A DNA stretch of 64,000 nt. Source: Nymphaea colorata. Its lineage: Eukaryota > Streptophyta > Magnoliopsida > Nymphaeales > Nymphaeaceae. A model generated the notes under the pieces. That model saw nothing but the letters and a program-made list of their open reading frames with translations. It had not been told where the DNA came from and searched no databases. Location of the stretch: NCBI RefSeq assembly GCF_008831285.2, contig NC_045138.2, positions 43,703,115 to 43,767,114 on the forward strand, written 5' to 3'. Both the position numbers and the translations under genes were made by a program. This document shows, piece after piece, positions 36,221 through 47,128 of this stretch (position 1 is the first letter of the stretch; the number at the start of each line of letters is the position of its first letter).

Positions 36221-36873
36221 ATGTTGTCTTTGTCGGCAAAGAGTTGCTAAAAGGAACAGTTGGACCGAGCTTGCTAAAGGCATCTAGCAGCCGCTGGCTA
36301 ACCTATTAATATCTTTACGTAGGTTTTATACTTATCTTTCTTTAGAGTAGTTTAAATTTAAGCATATTAGTTGTTTAATAATGTTATACGCTTGATTTTA
36401 GTGTCCACCCTATACTTGAAGTAGGTTTTCAAATATGGACTCAGTTTTTGTTCTTCTACAACAGTTTGCGCTGTTATTTGTTGTCTTTCTCATAGTCTCA
36501 GTTTGTAGATGTCTATTATGTGAACCTTGTTAGTTTTAGTTGAAATTACTGTAAGTACTGATTAGTGCACTATTTTAATATGTAGATTGCATTTTAGTGA
36601 TCTAGAAGAATAGTTCCGGTTTTTCCTTTTGCTTTTAAGATAACTTGTATTCAGTTTTACCATAATTTCTGCAATAGCTTCATAGATTAGTATTCTGGAC
36701 TGGATTTTCGGATACTTTGGATCTTGCTAGGTGTTCTTTGGATAGGTAAAATATTTATTTTGTTTTTTAATTCCTTAGATTCTGTAAATTAGGTGTTAAA
36801 TCCAGTTTTAAAATCAATTTTAGAGTGCAGACTGGTTTTTGGCAAGTCCATAACTTTGGCATAAGATTTTTAC

Positions 36874-37050
36874 TCATGTTTACCGCTTGTTATGTTATAT
36901 TATGTCATGCTCTTTGTGTTTTCTTTTATAGCAAGTTTTGTTTACATTGATTGTTTCTACTGTCATGTTTATAGCTTGCTATGTTATATTATGCCATGCT
37001 CTTTGCGTTTTTCTTTTACAGCAAATTTTGTTTGGATTGGTTGTTGCAAC
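36874..37050 (+). repeat. Imperfect 89-bp tandem duplication
   Basis: TCATGTTTA(C/T)(C/A)GCTTG(T/C)TATG-type units begin at 36874 and 36963, with about 85-90% identity by eye over the full unit. Confidence 0.8.
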
Positions 37051-38610
37051 TGCTGTGGAACTTGGTTTAATATAGTTGTAGTTTACCTAGTTTAGAGTAG
37101 TTGATAAAGTGTAGACCACTAACTAGGATTTACAGGTCTGCTGGTTAGTATAATTTAATTTACAATATTTAACTCCAGTTTTCTAGTCTAAATCATGTTT
37201 CTCTAGTTGTGGTTAATGATAATCCTTCATGTGGATCAGTTTTTAAGGAAAAATTAGTTGTTAAGTTTTCATTATAACTAATTTAAATGTTCAAAGTGCT
37301 TTTTAACTTTTTCAAGTTTCAAGCAAAGTGCTTATATGTTTTATCTTGTTTTTCCTATATTTTTACTGCAAATTTCTGTTGTAGTTAACAGATTAATTAG
37401 TTCTTTCATTTTTGAAACATTATTTTTTGATAAAGAGTAGTTGGTAGCAATAATTTTAGCCAACTCATGGTGCAGTTTCTATTTACTACATATTCATCTT
37501 CTTGAGAGTGAAAATCCACCCTATGATGTTAAGCATTCTTTTGTTGTAATTTTCCATTTGTATTAGCATTGTTTAATAGGAAACCTAGTTATCTTTTGTT
37601 AAAAAATAGTTTTAGATGAAAATTAATTGTTAATTAGTAGTTATAGTTAGTTTTAAAGTACAAACTGTTCTGGAGAGAAAGTGCACATTTTGCTTGAACA
37701 TTTGTTATTTTGGTACATTTCTCATTATCATTTGATAGTTTATATTATTATTCTATGAAATTTATGGTTTGTAGCAGCTACTTGCTTCTTTTTAGGATTA
37801 TTTTGTATTTAACAATTTACAATAGTGGGTTGTATGTTTTGAGTACATGCAAGAAAGATCAAGTGAACTAGGGTCACCCGACATTAACCAAGTCTTAGAC
37901 ACTTTCGTCACACAAGAAATTAAACACTGGTTTGCATTTTGTGCAGCTGGCTAGCACACAAGTACACAAACTTACATTGAAAGTATCTTGTTTTTGTGTA
38001 CAGGTGACATTGTATAGTTTTCTTTTTGTGTTCTAATGTAATGTATAGCAGAATATTGTTTCTTTGACAATTCATAACCCACTCAAGAGGGAGGTAGAGC
38101 GATGAAAGCTGCACATGTTAAAGAAGATCAAGGAGCTCTAGTGTCTTCAAAAGGGCCACCATCTTTAGATTTTGATCTTTTCTTTTTTTTATTTGTTTGT
38201 GCTTTTTAGAACATTTTGTGTAAGTGTAAGCGTTTGTGCAACACTATTAGATAGTTTGGGACTATGTAGAACTGTAATTGTTGCAATAGAAGTATTCCCT
38301 TTTGAGTATTAAAACTCTTGTTTTCTTTTCATTCTACGTGAATTGTTATATTTTGATATATATATTGATAGTCAAACAGTTGTCGCCACCAGACTCACTA
38401 TTAGTGAACTTTGATAAATATAATTGGTGTGTGGTTTCACTTTGTATTGCAAAAAAATATTTGATTATATATGTGAACATGAATGCGAAATAGATTGAAA
38501 ATTATATTTATATCCAAAACTGCATCACTCACTAAGCTCAGTCTTGAAGAATTAGGCTCGTGCTTAACAAGAGGGAACAGACTCAGGGTTGGCCAATTAA
38601 GTAATTTTCT

Positions 38611-38690
38611 TCTTCTTTTCTCATTTCTTTCTTATTTCCAGTTTGGTTCTTCTTCTTTTCTCATTTCTTTCTTATTTCCAGTTTGGTTCT
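38611..38690 (+). repeat. Exact 40-bp tandem duplication
   Basis: The 40 bases 38611-38650 (starting TCTTCTTTTCTCATTTC, ending CCAGTTTGGTTCT) are repeated exactly at 38651-38690. Confidence 0.95.
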
Positions 38691-39157
38691 TCTCTTTTCT
38701 AGTTCTCTAATAGCATGTCTTAGGTTTTCCTTTTCTACCTTTGTATGCTTAATCTAGCATAGTTTTAATTTTGCTTTAAACATGTTCTAGCCTAGTTATT
38801 TCCTTACTTTCCTAGATAGTTTATTTTTCGTCACTTGGAGGTCAGGTATGTGTGTTTTCTCCTTTCTCTTATTTAATGTTAGTATTAATTTTTATTTCCA
38901 AGTTGTATTTTTTGTATACTTCATATACTTTACCTTTCAGATTAATTGTATCGTAAAGGTCTAAACATGGATATATGTTTTACACAATGCACAAGTACAT
39001 TTTCGTTGGATCAGCATGCATGGGATGAGTAATGGGCTCTCGACGATAATGTGGGAAATGAATAACCCCAATTCAAGCTAAATTCCAATTGAGCACACTT
39101 TAAAATCAATGTTTCCAAAAGTGATTTTTAAAATCAAAGCTCATTTATAAAAGGCTT

Positions 39158-40915
39158 TGTAACACCCTACGTTCATGCATAGTCAAGGTATAACTTAGAG
39201 TTGACTCACGTCCAAGTCTTCTATGACCTAGCATAGACTGGCCTTATAACCCACTATAACCCAACCCCAATCATAGATCTCGGTCCTTTGGCCGATCCTT
39301 GTAAAACCTTCTCTCAATGCCCACACATGACCAAGGCAGTAAGCCTACTACAAGAAACCTACTCCTAGCCAAAAACGCAAACCCTAGCTAGGCCAACCCA
39401 TATCATTGGAACCCTGAAATCCTAATAATGTTCAAAATTTTACTCAACCTTAGGGAAAGCCATGAATGCAAACCTAGATCTCATAAATCAGATTCCAGAT
39501 CTCGAAAAGTTGTTAATTGGATTCTAAGTTTGGATTTACAGATCACATCAAACTTGGAGCTGAATATGGATCGTAACTTATGTTCATTTGATCTTGAACT
39601 TAGGATATCAATTCTAGGTGATTTTGATTTCTGCTTGGATCTTGGATCTCATGACAAAATAATATCAAATTTTGGAAGAGAATCAAAATATATTAGACCT
39701 CATATTTAAATTGTTGCACAAGCCCTAGCTGAATCCTAGAACCAAAATCCATATCACAAGTTCAAACCTCAGAACCAGGATTTTAAATCATGAATTCCCA
39801 TGGAAGAACTCAAATTGTAAACTGGATCTAGATCTGATTTCATATTTTCATGGTCACGTCCCACAAGACCCTAGAAGCCAGATTTTGACTATGCATAATC
39901 TAACTACATGCATACATGTTAGCTTAAGCTTGTTTGCATGACAAAATTTCATTTGGAGTTTTCCCAGTTCACAAGTCTTGTATTTGATGACTCATTTGGA
40001 TTCTCAGACATGTATCTTTTTCAAGATCAAAGTACATTTGTTTTTCATGTACTTAGGATCATGACCATAATCATTACTTAACACTTTGGAACACTAATCA
40101 TTAGTTTGACTACCCTTGGTAAAGGTACCAGGAAGGATAGACTCATATCGACATGTCTGGTCATGTCTCTCGAATTCCAACATGAAAGGATGGAGTGAGT
40201 ACATGTAATCTATTTCTCATTTTCAAGTGGTCTATATATGCTATATATGGAAAGTTGAAAAAATTTTCATGTAAACTGAAGTAACGACTGTCATGGAACT
40301 TTTCTCTTTCTTAACTTGGCCATATGTTCCAAATGTCCAGGTTCTAGCTATTGTCCATGCCATAGAGGTCTCTAGGCAGCTCATATAATACTATGCACAT
40401 TTTTTATATGCATTAGGAGAATGAATTGAGAGGGAATTGTTCATGTTCATATAGATCTTAGATTAATACAAACCCTCTAAATTTGGGAGTTGTATGAAAA
40501 CTTGATCGAAAATTGAGGAGGGAACCCCACCAATCCCTACAGTATTGAGGAAGACGTCAGGAGTGACACAATAACAAGTTTAATCTAGGCCTCTTCTCTT
40601 GCTTTTGCCTTATTCTTGGGTGCCTACTACTTGTATCTAAACCTTTCAATGTCTCTTCCATTGAATTCCCAGAACCACCGATCTCTTTTTGAGAGCCTGA
40701 ATGATTTCCAACGGGCTATAAGTATGCATGTGATTAATGGCCATAATACATCTCTCTTTTTATTTGTAGGGTCTAATATGGTTATATGGGTAGAAAGGCA
40801 TTATTTCTACTACAACAATGGTGTTCTTACCATGGTCCTAGAACAAGTTCTTTAAAACCCCAGGTATACATCATTTACTATTGAACCCTTGACAATACAA
40901 TCTTAGTTGATGCGC
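39158..40915 (+). repeat. Probable gypsy LTR fragment or solo LTR start
   Basis: Begins TGTAACACCCTACG, a typical start of large plant gypsy LTRs, and carries the conserved LTR core at 40100-40162. I could not find a matching end or a target duplication for the preceding GGCTT (39153-39157), so the right boundary is uncertain. No gene inside; small open frames are not conserved with anything I know. Confidence 0.45.
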
Positions 40916-40928
40916 TAAAGAGTTATAC

Positions 40929-41319
40929 CAATGTTGTAAAATGCATATCGTAAGGCGTATTGGTCGGGCTTTAAGATACGCCGTATCGTAACGTATTGTA
41001 ATCGCATCGTAAATTTTTTTAAAATAATAATAATAAATCAGAAAAAAAAATCAGAAAATTCATTAAAACATCAGAAAAAATTAAAAATAATAAATTCTTC
41101 ATAGAAAACATGTTTTAGATAATGATAGACTTATTATTGCTAAATGCTATAAACTTACGCGTTCACGGTTCATCATTCATACTTCATAGACATCAAAATT
41201 CATAACAATATCATTCAATTTCAATATACAAAGCATAAGTTATAAAGTGATAAAACATTCAAGTGTTCAACAACCATAGATTCATAACTCTTTAGTGGTT
41301 CGATATATATAATGATTCA
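40929..41319 (-). mobile_element. Probable 3' terminal region of a hAT element
   Basis: CAATGTTGTAAAATGC at 40929 resembles hAT inverted-repeat ends (CA(A/G)(T/G)G...). It is followed by subterminal repeats of ATCGTA/CGTATCG-type words (40945-41010), common in plant hAT ends. It lies about 390 bp beyond the stop codon of the hAT-like exon at 41320-41620. Eight bases outside are AGTTATAC (40921-40928). The matching far end was not found. Confidence 0.45.
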
Positions 41320-41620
41320 TCATTCATAATCTTCATCATCTTCATCTTCATCTTCATCTTCATCTTCATCTTCATCTTCATCGTCAAGAATTTGAAGATC
41401 CTCACCAACATATTTAGCACCAGCAGTAGCACTAGCAGACTCTCCTTCATCAACAAAGCCTTCTATTGCTTCAGCTTCAAGGTTGAAGCATTCAAGTTCT
41501 TCATCATCAAATATTGTAGCTGGTTCTTCCTCAATCCATGGCTCCAGATCGTCAAAGTTTTCTAAGCTGATAGGATCGAACTGATATGTGTGCTTCCTTG
41601 CTGATGTTTTTTGTAATTCT
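41320..41620 (-). pseudogene. Acidic C-terminal exon, DUF659-type hAT transposase-like
   Basis: An exon of one phase base plus 99 codons and a TGA (41320-41322), preceded on the minus strand by acceptor GTAG (41621-41624). It has no Met start. The product begins ELQKTSARKHTYQFDPISLE and continues FDDLEPWIEEE. It ends in an acidic tail of Asp-Glu repeats encoded by a (CTTCAT)n tract at about 41338-41382. The Asp-Pro-Ile-Ser-Leu block followed by Trp in an acidic context recalls the C-terminus of plant DUF659 hAT transposases, and a hAT-like end lies downstream. Upstream exons are absent: a copia LTR begins 80 bp away at 41705. The reading is uninterrupted, so loss may be recent or the exon may belong to a host gene that I do not recognise. 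Confidence 0.5.
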
Positions 41621-41704
41621 CTACGTTACATAAGATAAAACTTGTTAATATATAATTTCATATAAATATATTGTACAAAAAATGTAAACATTAAGCTATA
41701 TTAC

Positions 41705-41955
41705 TGTTGAAGCATGTTAGATGGGTCTCGGGACCAGGTCTAGATCCATACCTAATCCATCGTGTAGCCCTTGTTGGGCCTTACTTAAGGATTGTAACCC
41801 TAATTTTGAGTGTGTGAATGAAATCTTAAGAGAGAGAGAGTCTGGTTGCTAGTGAGCACCAGTTCCTCCTCATCTGTGGTTTTTTCCCTCTTGTTGAGGG
41901 TTTTTTCACGTTACATCATGTTCATCGTATTCCTTTTTCTTACCATGTTTCTACA
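41705..41955 (+). repeat. Copia-B LTR, forward copy
   Basis: 251 bp, TGTTGAAGCATG to TTTCTACA, directly followed by a primer site. It matches 45857-46099 in inverted orientation, roughly three-quarters identical by eye. Confidence 0.88.
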
Positions 41956-41967
41956 TGGTATCAGAGC
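41956..41967 (+). other. Copia-B primer-binding site, forward copy
   Basis: TGGTATCAGAGC, touching the LTR end; the complement of initiator methionine tRNA. Confidence 0.93.
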
Positions 41968-43151
41968 CAACGAGTTTGGAAAATTTTTTAGCGATCGTGA
42001 AGTTCCGATCCTAACCGTTCTCTCCACCGCTGCCGTGAAGTTCTGACATCTCACTGGCGTCTCTCTGTTTCTGCTGTTGTTGTCCTTCTGCCTGACAGTA
42101 GTGCTGTCGCCGGACATCACCGTTGCGATATACTACCGCCGCCGGAGACCGCTGTTGTGGTATCCTGCTCCATCGTCGCCCCACTCGGCGTCGCTAGTTC
42201 TGCTCAGTTCTGCCTGCCGACGCTCTTCTTGTCGCATGGTTCTAGTCGCTACTCGCCCGACGCCTCTCTTGTTTCCCGCTGTCGCCCGACCTGCTCCATC
42301 ATCGCTCGATCTGCTCCATCGCTTGCCTCTGGTTGTCAATGGTGACTGTCTATTCTCTGTTGATCAACCGCTGCTCGCCTCCAACATTGCACCTCAGGTC
42401 TGCTGCCGTGAAGCTCCAGCCCTCTGCCACCCGACGGTTCTACTGCATCATTTGTGCCTCCGACATCGCCGTCGTTTGCCCCCTGGTGTATGCCATCTGT
42501 GTCCCTCTGCCGCCGCCGGTGCCTTCATTGAGTCTGCTGTTGCTGTCCTTATTTTTTTGTGCAGGGCTAGTCCGTGATCATGACAACATCTTCCTCGTCG
42601 ACTGTCAATAGTGACCAAACTGAAATTGGGGCTTATAGAACTGAGAATGTTCCGGTTCAGGTCACTACCATTCGTCTTACAAAGGAAAATTACCTTAAGT
42701 GGTCTGCCGCCATCATCATGGGGATAGCTGGTCGAGGCCATATTGCATATGTGAATGGAGTAAGGTTGAACCTGCTGCAAACAGTATGGCTTGGGATACT
42801 TGATTTCTTAAGGACAACCAAGTGAAAACTTGGATTGTTAATTTGGTATCGTCTGATATTCAATCTCTCATCCTTCGTAAGAAGACTGTGAGAGATATGT
42901 GGATTATTTTAGAACAAATGTATGGCCAGAAGAAGAGGAAGGTTCGTGTGTATCAATTGATGAAGGATGTGTATGCTCTGAGGCAAGGGGACATCTGGGT
43001 CGCAGATTTCTATGCCGCGCTAAAATCCAAATGGGAAGATCTTGACTATCATTCAGATGATTCTTGGAACTGTCCTCAAGACCAGATGCATTATGTGGCC
43101 AAAGAGTGGGAGAATCGGATCTTCTTATTCTTAGCAGGACTAAATGATGGT
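41968..43151 (+). pseudogene. Copia-B leader and gag, forward copy, truncated
   Basis: A GC-rich leader (about 41968-42573) is followed by copia gag. The first frame (42574-42825) contains SSSSTVNSDQTEIGAYRTEN and IRLTKENYLKWSAAI. A frameshift near 42760 moves it to 42822-43151: DIQSLILRKKTVRDMWIILE, KRKVRVYQLMKDVYALRQGD, FYAALKSKWEDLDYHSDDSW, ENRIFLFLAGLND. This is the UBN2-type gag of copia elements, which forms the particle shell. Homology ends abruptly near 43151, where sequence switches to a different element in the opposite direction. No protease, integrase or RT remains. Confidence 0.88.
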
Positions 43152-43152
43152 G

Positions 43153-43444
43153 TGGAGGTGATATAAGCAACGAGAGATTGATCATGAGCCATCCACATCT
43201 CATATTCAGGATTGATTTCTGCGATAGTCTCTTGAACTTGCCCTGTAGCATTCTTCACCTCTCGCATAATCCATTCAGGTGGTGTAGGTGTGGTGCCATT
43301 GAGATGTCCATAGAGACGGTGACTCTTGAAGAACGGGACTATTTGACGTTTCAATGTCAAATAATTAGTATGATTTATCTTTTGTGAGATGAGTTGGGAG
43401 AGGAAATTGGACGACAAGATGCTGGAATTGCAGTGGGGATCCAT
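43153..43444 (-). pseudogene. Copia-C gag N-terminal remnant
   Basis: A minus-strand frame beginning MDPHCNSSILSSNF. It contains the copia gag N-terminal pattern INHTNYLTLKRQIVPFF, LYGHLNGTTPTPP, EYEMWMAHDQSLVAYI. This is a different copia family from the flanking Copia-B. It is cut off at about 43153. Its leader, primer site and 5' LTR follow in order to the right (43445-44088). The rest of the element is missing. Confidence 0.82.
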
Positions 43445-43479
43445 AAATGCAATAATCAGAAAATAGGGAAAAAATAGAA

Positions 43480-43740
43480 ATGAGATTAGGGTTAGGTGGC
43501 TGATGGTAGGGCAGATTAAGGCAGACAGTAGGATTAGGGCAGATGGTAGGGTTAGGGCAGATTAGGGCAGATGGTAGGATTAGGGCAGATTAGGGTAGAC
43601 GGTAGGATTAGGACAGATTAGGATAGACGGTAGGATTAGGGCATATTAGGGTAGACGATAGGATTATGGAAGATTAGGGCAGAAATTTGGGGATTAGGGC
43701 AGAAAATAGAGATTTGAAGATTAGGGCAGAAAAGAAACAA
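43480..43740 (-). repeat. Minisatellite in the Copia-C leader, G-rich on the + strand
   Basis: Irregular repeats of GGTAGGATTAGGGCAGATTA-type units, about 22-25 bp, in the leader between gag and the primer site. Four GGG runs at 43537-43567 could form a G-quadruplex on the + strand, which is the template strand of this element. Confidence 0.8.
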
Positions 43741-43794
43741 AGATTAGGGCCGAAATTAGAGATTCTTACCAAACATTATCAGTGGCAAAACCTT

Positions 43795-43806
43795 CCTCTA
43801 ATACCA
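43795..43806 (-). other. Copia-C primer-binding site
   Basis: Minus strand TGGTATTAGAGG, a two-base variant of the iMet primer site, touching the LTR end. Confidence 0.8.
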
Positions 43807-44088
43807 TGTAAGATTTTGATATCTAATACCAAACCACCGAATGAACTTAGATGCAAGAGGAGGAAGAGAGAAGTGGGTTGCACGTCCAAGCAAGAGAGAT
43901 GAAAGAGAGCAGCAACAAATGACGTCTGCCTCTTGTTATCATTATATACTAATCACGATTTAGGGTACATAATAAAATACACAAAATAACAATAAGATTA
44001 ACAAGTATGCCACCTCCCATGATGTGTTGGGCGTGTGGATCAAATGGGTCGGGTCTAGGTGACCCGATCCATATGTACAAACTTAACA
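43807..44088 (-). repeat. Copia-C 5' LTR
   Basis: 282 bp, on the minus strand TGTTAAGTTTG to AATCTTACA. It interrupts the reverse Copia-B gag at its C-terminal side (44089). The partner LTR is absent, so no target duplication can be checked. Confidence 0.82.
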
Positions 44089-45126
44089 CAGTCTTCTTGA
44101 GTGAGTGCATCTACGAAGAGGTTTGGGAGCACCTCCAGGACCACGACTAACAAGTGACCTCTCATTATATGATGTGTGATCCCTCTTTCCCCCAGTGGTA
44201 ACTAGCCTTCTCTGTTCTTCAGCCTCAACATGGGAGTAAACATCTTCAATACTGAATGATTTCTCAGAATTGAGAATCTAACTCCTTATCTTTTCGAATT
44301 CATCGTTTAGTCATGCTAAGAATAGGAATATCCTATTCTCCAACTCTTTGGCAACATAATACATCTGGTCTTGAGGACAATTCCAAGTATCATCTGAATG
44401 GTAGTCAAGATCCTCCCATTTGGATTTTAGTGCGGCATAGAAATCTGCGACCGAGAGATCTCCTTGCCTTATAGCATACACATCCTTCATTTCTTGATAC
44501 ACACGAACCTTCCTCTTCTTCTGGCCATACATTTGTTCCAAAATAATCCACATATCCCACGCAGTCTTCTTACGAAGAATGAGAGATTGAATATCATATG
44601 ACACTGAATTTACAATCCAAGTTTTCACTTGGTTGTCCTCAAGGAACCAAGTATCCCAAGCCATACTATTTACAGCAGGTTCAACCTTACTCCCATTCAC
44701 ATAGGCAATACGGCCTCGACCAACTATACCCATAGTGATGGCGGCAAACCACTTAAGATAGTTTTCCTTGGTAAGACAAATGGTAGTGACCTGAACCGGA
44801 ACACTCTCAGTTCTATAAGCCCTAATTTCAGTCTGATCAATGTTGACGGTTGAGGAGGAAGATGCTGCCATGATCACGAATGAGTCGGCAGCAACAAAAA
44901 AGAAGGCACCGGCGGCAGCAAGGGCAACCAGTGGCATCGGAGTAGCAGCAGGTGGTGACACCAGAGCAGCAGCAGAGGAGCAGCGGGAGCAGGGCTGGCT
45001 GCCGTGTTTCTGTGCCTCTGTTTTTCGCGACGCTACGGGACTGGCGATGAAGGCAAAACGACGATCAGCAAGGAAGGCAGCACAAGCGGAGCAGGGTTGA
45101 CGGTGAACCTGTGACCAAGGCGACAA
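44089..45126 (-). pseudogene. Copia-B gag, reverse copy
   Basis: The same gag as the forward copy, in better condition. One frame (45126-44311) covers SSSSTVNIDQTEIRAYRTES, CLTKENYLKWFAAI, LILRKKTAWDMWIILEQMYG, KRKVRVYQEMKDVYAIRQGD, WNCPQDQMYYVAKELENRIF. A stop follows FLFLA (44311) where the forward copy has Gly. Beyond it the C-terminal gag continues, with one further stop, as LNDEFEKIRS and SFSIEDVYSHVEAEEQRRL up to the Copia-C LTR at 44088. The region upstream of SSSSTVN that reads open as Ala/Ser/Pro-rich is probably leader, so the true start is likely near 44875. Confidence 0.88.
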
Positions 45127-45844
45127 CTAAAGAGCGCAGAGTGCACAGACGGCGCTAATGAACAAAGCGACACTGCAAGATGCTGTAGCAGGGAACTAGC
45201 ATGGAACACGGCAGCAAGGCACCAACTGATGTTGAGGCTGAGGAGCAAGAAGCGACGACAAAGTAGCAGCAACAAAGAGCTCCATGACAGATGAGCACCA
45301 CCAGACGAAGGCAAACAATAAGAGAACCTCAGGTAACAGCAACGAGGCACGGAGTGGTGGGCGATGGTGGTCGCTGGTCGATGGGCGATGCTAGGCGCTG
45401 GCAGAGGCGACAGCGACGGGGGAGGGTAGAGGTGACAGCGTCGGGCGAAGGAGAACGTCGAGCATGAGCTGGGTAGTGATACTGGGCTGCAGCCAGAAAC
45501 CAGCGGCAAAGAGCAACCAAACTCGGCGGCAACAGTGTCACAGAGACGCAGACAAGGGCGGCAGCAACAGCAGAAGCCGCAACAACAGCAGGAGGCAGTG
45601 GGAACAGGCGTGGCAGAGGTTCCTTCAGCGACAGCAGCAAAGGAGCTCCACAGTAGACTCCACCGAGTGTTGACGATGGCAGAGAAGGCGAGCGGCAGTC
45701 TCGGGCGATGCTCGTAGAATGTGCACCGTCGGGCACAGCAAACTTCGTCGGGGTCCACCAGAACTTCACGGGGATAGAAATCTTTCACCAAACAGAGTCG
45801 AGGATTCTTTATCAAATCTGAACAGTGATCTCAGAAATTGTTCG
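44880..45844 (-). other. Copia-B leader, reverse copy, GC-rich
   Basis: Between primer site and gag. Rich in GCAGCA/GGCGAC-type words, giving long Ser/Pro/Cys-rich open frames on both strands that do not match known proteins. It is about 350 bp longer than the forward copy's leader. Confidence 0.65.
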
Positions 45845-45856
45845 GCTCTGATACCA
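45845..45856 (-). other. Copia-B primer-binding site, reverse copy
   Basis: Minus strand TGGTATCAGAGC touching the LTR. Confidence 0.93.
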
Positions 45857-46099
45857 TGTAGAAACAGTAAAAGCGAGAAGAACAACTGATGTAACGTGGT
45901 GGAAAACCCTCAACAAGAGGGTCAACCACGGGTGAGGAGGTCGGTGCTCACTAGCCGCCAGACACTCTGTCTCTTAAAACTTCATTAACACTCAGACATT
46001 AGGGTTACAAGTCTTTAAGTAAGGCCCAACAAGGACTACAAATTGGATCGGGTCTGGACCCAGACCCGGTTCTATGACCCTTCTTTACATGCTTCAACA
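45857..46099 (-). repeat. Copia-B LTR, reverse copy
   Basis: 243 bp; minus strand TGTTGAAGCATG to TTTCTACA. Flanking bases (CTAGG after 46099) do not match those before the forward LTR (ATTAC), so the two are not ends of one insertion. Confidence 0.87.
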
Positions 46100-47128
46100 C
46101 TAGGCAAGGTTTTAGGGGAGTCAAAGGCAGAGGTTGAGCATTATTAAAGGTTTAGGCAGAATATGTTTAAGGGATTCATTAAAATGTTTAAGACATGGCC
46201 TAGTCATGATTTGAAACTTAAAACATGAACTAATAAGGTAAAAGAGAGGACATTACATGCTTAAAGCTTCAACGATGTTTTAACAAAATGATTGAATGAA
46301 ACTACATGTTAAACAAATTATATAACACTACATGCTATGGATACCTTGTGAAAAGATGATTTAACTAAGAAGAAAAGTGAAGCCTTGAAGGACAATGGCG
46401 GAGCTTGAAGCAAACTAGTGGAGCTGCCAGAGAATGTTGGTGGCTTGCAAGAAGATGGAAATGAAAAAAAAGAAGGGGCAGAAATTTTTTGGTGATTTTG
46501 GACTTTGGGTGAATCTAAATCTAGACCCAATTAGGATCATTTGGCTTTGAGGTCTCCTTTTGGATCCATAATTCTAAACAACTTTAATTTCAAGTTTGAT
46601 TTTGAAAATAAATTTATTGAAATCAAAGTTAGATTTATAGAGTGAATCTCTGTTAGTGTCCTTGTTATTCTTGGATTTTGGGGGGCCTTTTACGTGTAGA
46701 GCATGTCAGTCCAACGAAATAGGGTGGGCGGATACCCACATTTTAGGATTTGGCAGTTTGGACTTAAATTGCCAGGGTTTCCCCAATCTGGTGCATTTTC
46801 AAGGCTTTAGAGGCTTCTCAAAGGTAAAATGGTAAATTTACCTTGGTGTGATCTGAGTTTGATATATGGAACCTAGGGAGCTTGTGTAGGCACTAGTATG
46901 TGCTTCAGAGGCAATTTCATAGTGTCAGGTCAAGGGCAAGATGACTATTTTGGTTGAAAGTCTTCATGAAAGATTGAAAAGATTCTCTTTCACAACTTGG
47001 ATGAGTGATCAAGGATAAAAGGAGAATTTGTCTAAGAGCACCACGAATTGGGAAAGTTTTAATTGATCTATAAATTACTATAATATTTGAAGACATATAA
47101 ACATTATAAGCTTTGTTAGAAATATACT
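46100..47128. other. Non-coding, no gene seen
   Basis: LTR-like texture (for example repeated GGAGCTTGAAGC-type words at 46390-46430), but I found no boundary, primer site or protein similarity. Confidence 0.4.

Larger units (their letters stand above)
36226..39157. other. T-rich non-coding DNA
   Basis: Continuation of the sequence interrupted by the solo LTR. Long T-rich + strand with no reading frame that I can support. Two local duplications are listed separately. Confidence 0.45.

Noticed and set aside
43480-43740. Interstitial telomere repeat
   Set aside because: Units resemble TTAGGG only in part and not the plant TTTAGGG array; spacing and position place them in a copia leader.
45033-45815. 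260-codon Ser/Pro/Cys-rich minus frame
   Set aside because: Lies in the Copia-B leader between primer site and gag; composition driven, overlapping frames also open.
41700-46104. Single copia element with two LTRs
   Set aside because: The LTRs are in opposite orientation, each with its own primer site, and flanking pentamers (ATTAC, CTAGG) differ.
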